Of a stretch of 64,000 nt of DNA, positions 53,481 to 64,000 are shown piece after piece (the first letter of the stretch is position 1; every line of letters begins with the position of its first letter). The DNA comes from Lichenostomus cassidix (lineage: Eukaryota > Chordata > Aves > Passeriformes > Meliphagidae). A program made the position numbers and the translations under genes. Location: contig CM039196.1 in the NCBI GenBank assembly GCA_008360975.2, forward strand, positions 7,234,263 to 7,298,262, given 5' to 3'. The notes under the pieces are model-generated. The model did not search any database, had not been told where the DNA came from, and saw only the letters and a program-made list of their open reading frames with translations.

Positions 53481-53797
53481 GCCCCTCAGAGCCCCTCACA
53501 AACCCGCACGGCCCGTCAGAGCCCCTCACAGACCCGCACGGGCCCTCAGAGCCCCTCACGGGCCCTCAGAGCTCCTCACAGACCTACACGGCCCGTCAGA
53601 GCTCCTCACAGACCCTCACGGGCCCTCAGAGCCCCTCACAGACCCGCACGGGCCCTCAGAGCCCCTCACAGACCCGCACGGCCCCTCAGAGCCCCTCACA
53701 GACCCGCACGACACCTCAGAGCCCCTCACAGACCCTCACGACACCTCAGAGTCCCTCACAGACCCACACGACTCCTCAGAGTCCCTCACAGACCCAC
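53481..53797 (+). repeat. 30-bp GC-rich minisatellite, about 10-11 copies
   Basis: The unit is close to gcccctcacagacccgcacg followed by gcccctcaga. Units align every 30 bp except one near 53541-53570 that lacks 10 bp. Degenerate relatives continue to about 53885. CpG-containing positions vary most (cgcacg, ctcacg, tacacg). It lies just inside the right half of the CpG island. Because 30 is divisible by 3, all frames stay open and make false proline-rich ORFs. Confidence 0.95.
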
Positions 53798-54298
53798 GGC
53801 CCCGAAGTCACGACCCCAGAGCCCCTCATGACCCCACAGCCCCTCACGGCCCTTCAGAGCCTCGCACGGCCCTGTAGAGCCCCACAGAGCCCCATTGCAG
53901 CGGCGGTGGGAAGAAGCCCAAGCTAGGACGGTGAGGGAGATGCCACATCTGTGGCTGAAGGGAGGCTTGAGAAAAGTGACGTTTTGGTTAGGGTTTCCAT
54001 GTCCTTGATGCTCTGCAGCAGTTTGCTTGGACAGTCCATGAAGGAGCTCCTCTGGCAGCAGCAACTCAGGTGTGTGTGCCTTGATTTCAGGATACACCCT
54101 ATCAGACGTCAATATCAGCACTAAACCTAGTAGTAATGGAGCTCACAGTTCTGATGTACTGAGTTTTACAACTCTCTGTAATAATCCCAGAAATTTTATG
54201 ACCAATAGAAGTAAGTATTTTTTAGGTATTTAAGTGACAGAGACATTGCTTGAGGTAAGGCAGGGAGCAGCACTGGCTGAGTACCGAGCATGGTTCTG

Positions 54299-54396
54299 CC
54301 CAGGGAAGGCACAGCCTCAGGTGGGTCTCTCCCCAGGGAAGGCACAGCCTCAGGTGGGTCTCTCCCCAGGGAAGGCACAGCCTCAGGTGGGTCACT
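54299..54396 (+). repeat. 33-bp tandem repeat, about 3 copies
   Basis: The unit starting cagggaaggcacagcctcag, continuing gtgggtctctccc, occurs three times, nearly identical, with the last diverging at gtcactcat. It is 0.5 kb beyond the 30-bp minisatellite. An 11-residue repeat in the translation is a by-product. Confidence 0.94.
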
Positions 54397-54918
54397 CATT
54401 TGCAAAAGTGAAGTGGCAGTCCTCAGGAACACCTAAAAGTGCTTTAATACCTTTCAGTGGAAATCATTTACAAAAGAAAACATATTACTGTTAAATATAA
54501 TATGGTAATACGAAAAATAATACTGTATTTATCAACTGGTTAGCGCTCTTGCTCTGATCAGCCCGAGCTGGGCTCATAGCTGGCTCTGCCGGCTCGCTCG
54601 CTATCGCCCTCTGGCGGCAGCCCTGGCCCACGGCGGGGCAGCGCCTGTCACCGGCACGGCAGCGCGGCCGCTTTGTTCCGAGTGCATCCCGCAGTGCTTG
54701 GGGACATTGCGCACTAATTTCCGACACTGGCGTTCTTCTGCTGTGTGGTTTTTCTGCTCAGTAGTACTGGTTGTTTGAAATAAGGAAAATGCCTTGTACA
54801 ACTCCCTTAAATGCCAGTTTAGAGTAGGAAATAATCCCGGTTCCAGATTCAGCAGCTTCATTTTGAAATGAGAAGGGTAAAAAGCAGGCATGGTGTGTGC
54901 TCTGCTAAAAATAAGATG

Positions 54919-54970
54919 AGTACAAGTGAAGGATTTCAGATTAGTAATAGTTTAAAAACTGCTTCAGCAA
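54919..54970 (+). repeat. 52-bp dispersed duplication, copy A
   Basis: The segment beginning agtacaagtgaaggatttca matches 56232..56283 over 52 bp with two mismatches, in the same orientation, 1313 bp apart. No known transposon ends were recognised. Confidence 0.92.
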
Positions 54971-56231
54971 GTGTGTAACTTTTTCCCTGGAATTGTTTTG
55001 AGGCGCATTTTGCCACACTTTCTTGCGCAGTCTCTTTGTGATGTGTCAGTCTTCCGAAGCTTCTTCCAGTAACCCCCAATTTTAGTAACATTTCGGTGAA
55101 GCTTTTAGAAGGGGTTTAGTCACTGGGAAATGTCATTAAAAATGTGTCCTGTCTGCCTAAGTTACAGGAAGTATAAAAACGTTGTAAATTTTATTTTTAA
55201 CTAAATTACTAGATTTTTTAAAAGCTACTGGAGTAACTTCTTGGTTTTTAATGATTCCTATTAGCATTTTTATTGATTTACAGGTAAACTAGTTCTTTCT
55301 TGTTTTAAAAATACCCTGCGATCAGCAAATCTAACTCTGTTTGTTCTGGCTTGGATGTGTCATTATCAGTTATAAAGATTCTGCAGATGGAAATTATGTT
55401 GGTGCATGCACTGGAATAGGTGCCGGATTCTAATATCAGATAGATGTCTGATTTTGGTTAATTGGTGTAGAGACTTATTTTTAATCACTGGAATTACAAT
55501 CCTGGGATTGTAAGGTATTTAGGGAGCAGATGTGTTGACTGAGTATGTTATGCTTTTTCTGAGCATTTTCGAATACTGTGAGTTTCTTTTTGCAAAGAAA
55601 TGTTAAACTACTGACCTGTATATGTTCTTACATTCTAAAGAGACATATTTTTTGGCTCTCTACCATGTAGTACATCAGGCTGTATTATGCTTCAGGTTTG
55701 TATATGTCTTATTTTTCATTTGAGTACTATTCTTCTGCAAGCTCAGCCATAACAATGTACTGTTTCATAGGATCAGTAGTAACTGTAAACCAGTCTTTGC
55801 TAATTAGCTCATATGGGAAATTTAACCCTGAGGATTCTGATTTTTCAAAATTATATGCTATGAAGCACTGTCTTCATTGGGGAAAATAGCTACTATCACT
55901 GCTCTTCAGTAATAAATTGTCTTGTTGCAGCTGGATTATAGATACACGCTAGTGATATTTCTGGCATTGTGAAGAGAAACTTAGTCATTTAAAAAAAGGT
56001 TGAACTTTGCTTTTTGGACATCTCTTCTGAGTTTTAATGCTGATACATTTCTTCTGTACAAACTTGGAATCTCAATACAGTATTACATGTTTATTTTATT
56101 TGTATGTCTTCATAAAGGAAAAAGGTAAGTCTAGCGGCAGTAATAGTATTTTGCTCCCTGAAATACCTGTGTGGATGGATTTACGCTTTCTTTGTAAGGG
56201 TGCAGTTTGACTGCACTAGAATATACGTGGT

Positions 56232-56283
56232 AGTACAAGTGAAGGATTTCAGATTAGTAATAGCTTTAAAACTGCTTCAGCAA
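56232..56283 (+). repeat. 52-bp dispersed duplication, copy B
   Basis: Second copy of the segment at 54919..54970, ending actgcttcagcaa. Flanking sequences do not match, so the duplicated unit is short. Confidence 0.92.
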
Positions 56284-59200
56284 CTGGAGTTTTATTTTCC
56301 AAATTACTGGTCTCTGTGGAGCAGTGTAGGTGATCACAGAACAATGAGAACGAAACAAAGCTACAAAAAAAACCTGCACAGTTTTACCCAAGTAAGCCAG
56401 CTTCCTTTTGAGCTCTTTGCTGGCACAGTTGTATCATTAAAAGTGCATTTTTTTTCTCTTCATAAGCAATAAAATAATTTCACAACTGTAATGAATACAC
56501 TTCCTATGGTACATTTTAATTATATGCAGCTAATGATGGCGTAGCTCGTCATTTCAAAAATTGTCTCATTGGCATTTATGACTTTGTGTAAATGCTCATA
56601 TATCATGGGATTATTTGAAAGAACTGAAACTTTGAGAGATGTCAGGTTTGCCATGTTGAGAAAAGTGACTCATTAAACAATAGGTGCTGGTTAGCAATGG
56701 GAGATCGTAAAGCACGTTTAGGCTACAAATATTGGAGTCAACAGATTTACTTTAAAAAAATGGTGTTACTGGATGTCATTTAAAAAAGGTGTATATTGGT
56801 CGTGAACGTTTCCAGACCACTAGTGTTTTAAATAGGAATCAGTCTATTTTGTGTCTCAAAAGTGAAAGTTATGGGGGAAGTCACTTTTTCTATAAATGGT
56901 TTACCAGCACAGGTCTTTCAGAAGTGTTACATCATACTGTGAGCAAATTAGGAGTCTTAGGAGCAAAAAAAATCTTTTAGTCAGCAAATTTCCTCTTTCA
57001 TGATTTATTTTTAAAGGTCAGAAGGTGACCATTACAGTAAAAAAATAGTTATTTGTACAGGATAACCTTCCCAAATGAGATGCAACCCTGTCCTAAACCT
57101 TTGAGAGTGCAGTCTAAGTTTCCCAGAGCTGCTGGGTGACAGTTGGATGTAAGGTGAAGCTGAGCAAGAACTATATGAAAAGAAACATAGACTAATGTTT
57201 AGCTTTTCTTTTTGTTTTAGTTATTTGATAGTTTTTCAGTAGATTCTAAATTTCTTTGATTTAGGGGAGAGAAGGACATTGCTTTAAAACACACCAGATA
57301 GGAATCTTAGGACAGACTTTTCACACTCAGACAGCTGGAGCAGCTGTAGATTCCCTACTGAAATGAAAATGCAACAATTCAAGATTTAGAAAGGCAAAAA
57401 GTGTGACCAGAGCATTAAATAGAAGGGCCATATGATACCAAAATTAAGCTCTGTGTTTATTATAAAGAAAATCCTTGTTGTAGAAGGGAAAAAAATGAAC
57501 TTGTTCCACCACTTTCTTTTTTCCTCAGGAGAAAACACAAAATATATCCTAGGTAATAAATCTGTTTTATGGCTCACATGAGAAAGGGTGGAGAAACTCC
57601 CATTATTTTCTTCCCAGAAATTGAAATACACATGAGCTAACATGGGAGACACTGGGATTTTCATCCAACAAACGCACAGCTGGCTTCTGCTTTTATTATT
57701 TTTCTAAGCCTAATAATTTTTCATTTGATTAGCTGGTGGCTGACAAAACTATCACTTGCACTGTGTTTTGTATATTTAGTAGAGTAGGTGTGATGCGAAA
57801 AAGATACTGTAATGTGTGCCCAGAAGCATAGCACAACTTGTTCAGTTGATGAGAAATTTCTGCTTGCCTCCTCTTAAAATCAAGTCTCTATTATCAAGAT
57901 TTGAGTTTGAATATCAAGAAAGTAACTTCGTAACAACTAGAAAAAGGAAAATGTAAGATTTGAAGATTATATTTTCTTAATTCACGTTGTAGAATTGGCA
58001 TGATGCCCTGCACATATTAATAAATTGTCAGGAATCAGTTGGCAGTCCACAGTGCTAGTTTTACTTGAGAAAGCAGTGAGACAATTTGAGAGAAGAAATG
58101 TCATACAGTCAGTGATAGGACACTACGAAGTAGAGCTGCAAACAAAAGGTATTAAAGACTTTAAGTGTACACAGCCTGAGTTGTGGAGAGACCCACGGAC
58201 ACACTTAATGCGAAAAAAACAACAGCAGCCACCCATAAACCCACCCAAACAATGAGATAAAGTGAGCAGAGACATAAAGGTGGGAGAATGAGAGCCATCT
58301 AGGAAGGAGGTTCCTCAGAGCCGTGTCTGAGCAGACCTCTGTAAAGCCATGGACTCTCAGTTTGAAATCTGGGGGGAGAATGGCCTATCAGAACTCCTTT
58401 GTGTGCCTTCTGCAGAATAAAGAAAACATACTCAAGAATCCAGTATCCTGTTTTGCATTGACCGTTAAAGCCAGGGACAAAGCAGGCTGGTTTCTTCTGT
58501 GTTGACTCTCCTGGTGTTTGAAGTGCTAAGCTGTGTCATTTTCTGTGTGTTCTGGGCAAAGCAATGCTAACACCTTCTCTAAGTAAGCAGCAGGGGAAGA
58601 AGAATGCAGTTTTATCCCAGATTGGTAGGTCTGTATTGTCCAAGTGTTTAGTGTGTTTCTTGTTATTTTTAAAAATCCCAAAACAGCTTGACATGTCCTG
58701 GGGGCAGGAGAGAATGTAGGCTATCTGCTTCCCCTTGAATGTTGTGTGATGACTTCTCTGGTTTTAATTTGTAGTCATTTATAAGTGGTAGATACTCAAA
58801 ACCGTGTGAGAAATTTCTAAGTGAAATTACTTTGAAGCTACAGGTTCGTTGCATAGCCAAACCTTTACCTTTAATGTCCTTTCATACAGTGGCTGACTGG
58901 GGAAGGAATGTCTTTGTAAGGACTAGGTGAATCTCTGGACTGTGTATCTATGTTCTGACCTAGCTCCATTATATGCACTAAATAATTGTTGACAAGTTCA
59001 AGCTCTGTAACTAGAGAGTTATGACTTTGCTAAATGCCGTGAGTCAATACAGGTTCATGGACAAGGAAAATTACCTTAATGCAAAGATGTGAGACTACCG
59101 AATGGCAGTAGATCATCATGAGAGCTTTCTTTTGATTCTATCTCTCTTAGAGGCTTTATGTTGCTAGGGATCAGAATACTTTGATGTATGGGACTGTTTC

Positions 59201-62200
59201 TTGGGACATGGAAGTGTGTGAGCCTGGATCAGTGATGGCTGGTTCCAACTGAGTATTGCCCAGTGCAAAGGCCCAGGTAGCAGTCTCTCCAAAGGAGGTA
59301 AACTCAGTGCAGCCAACTTCACTGTCTACCTCATTTTTCCCATCTGCCTTGTTAGAATTTGCATCTCTGGCCTGCTGGTATTTAGCTATTTGCTCTAATA
59401 AATTTTCTCTTTTGTAATGGGCCTGTTTAACCTTCTGAAGCTGTACTTTGAATTCTTTCCCCTGTGTTAGACCCATTGATTGTTTTGTTCTCTGACATAC
59501 AAGATGCTGCCACGCTGGTTCCGAGCTGGGTGAACCACATTACAGTACTGACTGGAGGGGATGCGTTCCTGACACACAGCTGGGGATGCTGCAGCTTAGG
59601 AAAGGCCCTTGGAGCAGAATTGATTGCCCTGCTAGCCCACACCTTTCCTGCAACACAGCACCGTGGTCTGGCTTTTGCACCCTGATCCCTCATTCCCGCT
59701 GCAGAGGACTCCTCACCAGACTTGCAGTAGGTTGCAGAGAGGGAGAGAGTCCATAGTGCTGTGACAAAAAACAGGTGACAATCTGAGCAGCAAGGTCTCC
59801 AGCCTGCTACAGTTACACAGCACTTGTGCTCTTTTGCTGTTAGTAACAGTTTGACCTTAGCGAACCCGACTCTCAAATCTAAGAGTAATTGGGAACATGC
59901 GATGCATGCTGGACTTTTTTAATTTAATTTTTTTTCTAGTTGTGTATTTACACCTCCCTCCTTTCACTTCAACAATTGAGGGTGTTGGTTGCTTCCTCGT
60001 GTTTGTGTAAGAAAAGCTTTTTATAGTCCGTTTTTCCAGTTGGCGTATGTACTTCCTCCATTGTAGCGTAACACATCATTCTTCCCGCTCCCTCCCAGCC
60101 TGTGGAGCTAATGGAAGGGCCTTCAGGGTTGTTTTATTTGCAATAAAAATGGAACCGTGCGGTTGGGAAGGATCATTATTCCTGCCTTAAAATGTGTTCT
60201 TCAACGAGTTTTGTTTTGTTCTTGGTAAATGAGAAGGATGTAAGGAAACAAGGAATAATCAGCACTTGAGCCTTGCAAATTTGGAGCTGTGCTGGAGGTC
60301 TTTCCTTTATGTAAAATCAGTTATACCAAGAAGAAAGGAAAGTGACATGGCCACTTTCATGACACTGGCTGACAGAGTCCTGTCCCTGGTGAGGACAGGG
60401 TGCACTGTGTCCTGCTTAAGGACAGTACAGCACCTGGTTTGGCACAGCTTCACTCCTGCTTGCTTGATGTTTTTATTACCGTTTGTCCAGGAGTGTTACT
60501 TAGCCCCAGAATTGAATTAGTAATATTTAATATGGCAGTCTTTTCCCCCCTCGTCTATGACAGATAGTATTGAGAATATCTACTGGGAATGTCCTTTATG
60601 TCCAGTGATTTGGATGCTATTTCTCAAGAAAGGTTATGTTTTGGAACTATTTTTTCAATTAAAAATATTTTTTTAATATAATCTTGCAAAGTTTTCCAGC
60701 ACTAATGAACACAGCCTGGGTCCTTTAGTGGAGGGGCATGTGCAGACATTGCCACTGGATTGAACTGCCTCACTGCTTCAGAACTTCACTATTTTTAGCC
60801 TGTATATATGCCTTGGTTTTTCCCAAGTGTCTAGTTCTAAGATGACATGGTAACTAACCCAGTCAGAGCAGGAATTCACTCTTTTCCCATATACTAGCTC
60901 CACTGTAAGCTTGCAGCAAAAAAATGGATCTGAGAATCCTTGCAGTTTAAATCTTACTGTGGGATGTCTAAGGTGGCATGTCTGACAGGTCATTTTTTAG
61001 CTACTTTTCTATTCTGTGATTTCTCTATGAAAATAACATTCTGAAGGCATTTGCTTATTTTATTGCTCCACTGCTAAATAATTGAAATCAGCACTTAGCA
61101 TTTAATTATAGTGATTTTGTATCATAAATATTGTGTAGTGCCTGATGGTGTAATTGGGCATTTTTATAATAAGCCCCTATTTTTAAAATAAGGGGAAAAT
61201 CTCTGAAATTCATGCCTTCATGCTTTTGCCCATTAAATGTGGTTATCATTATCTAGTGACGACATATGTTCTTCCTAACTAGGATTCTCTTCTCTTTCAT
61301 GCTGATGCTATCTCCATGCTAGATTATTCCTGTTCCTAGTAGCACCCCAGGGCAGGAGTGAGAAGTAAATGTGTCCCATATGGCCGCTTTAGACAGCAGT
61401 TTTGGGTGTGGGGAGATGGAGAAGAGAGACAGTGAGGTGAAGAGACAGTGCCTGCTCCTTCCTCAATGTCCCAGAAGTAGGGCAAGCAGAGGGGGAGCAG
61501 GGCTGTGGCTTTCTGTCCTGCCAGGCTCGTTCGGAGTAACGTGGGAGTGCTGCGGTGGGACAGGGTGCAGTTATTTGTTCTGCCATGCGGGAGGAAGGAG
61601 CCAGGGAGGAACTGCGACTGAGTCAGCCGCTCTTCCTGGTGCACCTCCTGGGGTGGTGCTGCTACAGGCAGCCCAGTGCAAGACTGAGCCTGAAGGCTCA
61701 AGCAAGCTGATTGCAAATATTTTGCAGAAGTCTTATTTTCTGGTAATTACTTTAATATGATTCAGTGTTTTCTCTTTTGTCTGATCTTGTTATGAGCCTT
61801 CTTGCCTGATCCTTCGCTTGCTGTCGTGGGAGCAAGGCAAGCATTCCCACACCACATGTACCATTCCTGCTGTCTGTGGCCTCTCAGCTTCAGTGGCTGT
61901 GAGTAGGTGCTGTTCAATATAGTCGACCAGCGATGTGTCCTTTTGGAAAAGTGACTGATCCTGGACCTGTTCTTGTGAAGCCTTTGGAACTACTAAGCAG
62001 TTTCAGATAGTGGGGTTACAGCAATTTGTAGAATTGGAGTCCAGATACTGTTTGCCAGTTCACATTTCTAGTGATCCGTGATATTAGAGCTCATGTGGAA
62101 ACCTGGAACCTTGCTTCTGAGGCAAATGTTGTGTATAAAGTGAGTCCAAAGCACCCGGTCTACAACAGATATATGAAGAATGGCTAGGATTTAGCTTCCA

Positions 62201-64000
62201 GTGGGTCACTAACAGTATTTACTAGAGACTAATAATAACAGTGAACAGCTTCATTCCATTCCCAGATCTCTGGGGTTTTAAAAATCCAGCAGAACCAGCA
62301 AAATACCTAAAGCCCAGCCACTGAAATCCGGCCAAGTTTTGTAAAGATTACAATGGTAACTTCAAATAAATATAAATTGTGCTCTTTAAATGTACAATTT
62401 ATTTAAAAGAAGTTGTCTTGCCAAACCATAAATGTACCAGTAACTAAACCAAAAATTAACCAAGTTTAAGAAATCTAAGATTATAAGGTTTAGAAAAAAC
62501 CTTTCTGATATTTTTAATGCTTTTGTTTAACCATGTAATTCACATTTAATCCTAGATAGACTAATTAATACATACATATCTTTATAGCAGACTGAATACT
62601 TCTCATAAGCAACTGACTGGTCTGGTTTATCACATTTATTCAACAAGGGTGGGGGGAGAGAGGTGTAGAGTATAACTCCCTTGCATAACGTTTTGCAAGT
62701 AGTAGAAAAAACCTGTCTCACAGTATACCTACAAGGAATACATGGGTGCTCATAATTCATATTATCCCATAAAATTTAGAAGAGCATTCAGAGACTGCAA
62801 ATGAAGGTAATTTATGTATAAAACCTCATCCACGAAGAATTTATTGCCTTAGTAGGTATAATATATTTTGGCACAGGCTTCTTCCGTGAAACTAGTACTT
62901 GCAGATTTGAGAAAGGAACATACCAGAGACCTTGTAGGTTAAACTGTAGTCTTGGTTTTATACAAAATACATTATGATGAAGACTTTGGTCTTCTGAGAG
63001 ATCTAAAGTCAATTGCTAAGTTAACGTGCCATGCCTGTTGACGATGTGTGTCATCTTTACTATGCAAGTAATCTCTTTAAAATCAGGGTTAGTTGAGTGG
63101 TGCTGCCTTTGTGTAATTATTGATGTTTGTAATATTTTGAACCATGGAGGGAACCGAGGAAGCTGCAGGCAGAAGTGCATTCCTACAAAGCATTTTAATT
63201 TGCAGTATATAAAAATGAACATGTGCTTTGCAGAAGTTGTTTGCTAACCATATCATGAAGCCCAGATCTCATTTCTTCTTGTGAGAACTGCACTGGGACC
63301 ATGGGACCTCATTTTTCTCTCTGCACTTGAGCAAAACTGGCAGATAAAGGCCCTGGGATCCATCCGTCTCATTGCCAGTTTGAGACAGACATTTCTGGGT
63401 GTCTACAGGGAGGTGTGGCTCCTGTGTCCCACTTGTTTCTTGCTGGTAGACTTGGGCATGTGTGGTTGAAGTAAGGCCAAGGCAAGGCTGTGGTTGCATT
63501 GCAGCACTGTCGTGCACAGTCTTGAGGAGATTTCAGCACTGTCTCCACAGTGCTTGGGTGGCTCATGCAGCAGGAACAAAGAGATATTTCCTTTTGTTCT
63601 CCTGCTGGACTCTGATTTCTGTTTTCTTTTGAGATTGCATTGTACACATATGCTTTTATAGTTGCTGCGTCTCTTTGACCCAAACACTTCTACTTCCATG
63701 GAAGTTAATGACATTAAATGAAAATCAAGGCAACTCATTGCCACTCCCAACATTTCTGCATTATACAAAGTAACCTTATGGTAGGGAAGTATTTGTTTTA
63801 CTATCAAGTATGCCATTTAAATGCATGTAGCTGGGAACAGAGAGAAGTAGCTCCTAGCGTGATATATAAGAAGGATTTTGGCCCACATCAGCAAGGGAAG
63901 CTGCAGGGCTTACAGCTATAAAAATGGACAAGAGTTCTCAAGCATTTATGTGAAGCAGATAGGACCTTTAAAATTTTTCCCTGAAATGTACACAGTGGTG

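Larger units (their letters stand above)
52650..53950 (+). promoter_or_regulatory. CpG island, probable promoter of the next gene (GNB1L by synteny)
   Basis: An abrupt CpG-rich block in AT-rich surroundings. It contains a perfect CRE, a perfect NRF1 palindrome, a second NRF1-like site at 53106-53117 and an RFX X-box. No TATA box is seen. A possible first-exon donor CTCG|GTGAGC lies at 53240/53241. In human the gene after TXNRD2 in the same direction is GNB1L, so a + strand GNB1L start is the simplest reading, but no GNB1L codons are in the window. Long open frames here (to 429 codons) come from GC richness and the minisatellite. Confidence 0.72.
53951..64000. other. Right flank, no coding exon recognised
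   Basis: Apart from the listed repeats this is ordinary AT-rich DNA. If the CpG island at 53 kb starts GNB1L, this would be its first intron or introns, with the WD-repeat exons to the right. I looked for GNB1L N-terminal motifs (FVLRG, HALHF, VHIW) and did not find them. Open frames are at most about 150 codons with no family features. Confidence 0.55.

Noticed and set aside
52637..53926. 429-codon open frame over the CpG island and minisatellite, plus overlapping frames on both strands
   Set aside because: The frames stay open because of GC richness and a 30-bp repeat, the translation is low complexity, and no family or splice context supports coding.
53951..64000. GNB1L coding exons, expected by synteny
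   Set aside because: No WD-repeat or N-terminal GNB1L-like peptide was found with splice sites. The coding part probably lies to the right.

Overview
The window is eukaryotic and reads as an avian (or at least sauropsid) nuclear chromosome. Protein-coding sequence is split into short exons by AT-rich introns. Two fragments belong to the CR1 non-LTR retrotransposon family typical of birds, and gene starts lie in CpG islands. I cannot name the species.

One gene is certain: TXNRD2, mitochondrial selenoprotein thioredoxin reductase, on the + strand. All 17 coding exons (1956..29914) can be joined in a single frame to give 513 residues. The product has an arginine-rich presequence, the FAD motif, the CVNVGC redox disulfide, an NADPH-binding fold, the HPTCAEE catalytic base motif and a C-terminal Gly-Cys-Sec-Gly tail. 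The Sec codon is the TGA at 29906..29908 and the true stop is TAA at 29912..29914. A type 2 SECIS element lies about 2.85 kb downstream, at 32750..32812, followed by AATAAA at 32864. The transcript therefore probably ends near 32.89 kb. Unusual gene-structure points are a 20-nt microexon (exon 9), a GC-AG intron (intron 10), a weak and ambiguous acceptor at exon 8, and a very long Sec-to-SECIS distance with an earlier AATAAA in between.

Layout: 1..1336 is unassigned upstream DNA. 1337..1765 is a CR1 3' end. 1766..2720 is a CpG island with the TXNRD2 promoter and exon 1. 2029..29784 holds introns and exons, with a 316-nt homopyrimidine tract and a CR1 ORF2 remnant in intron 8 and two small tandem duplications in intron 15. 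29915..~32890 is the 3' UTR. ~32.9..52.6 kb is intergenic with no gene I can support. 52.65..53.95 kb is a second CpG island with CRE, NRF1 and RFX X-box motifs and a 30-bp minisatellite. 53.95..64 kb holds a 33-bp tandem repeat, a 52-bp dispersed duplication and no recognisable coding exon.

In human 22q11.2, TXNRD2 is head-to-head with COMT and followed in the same orientation by GNB1L. On that basis the second CpG island is most simply the GNB1L promoter on the + strand, with its coding exons beyond the window. This is inference from synteny, since no GNB1L or COMT codons were found. I found no evidence of a new multi-gene system. The noteworthy material is the selenoprotein gene architecture and the repeats.
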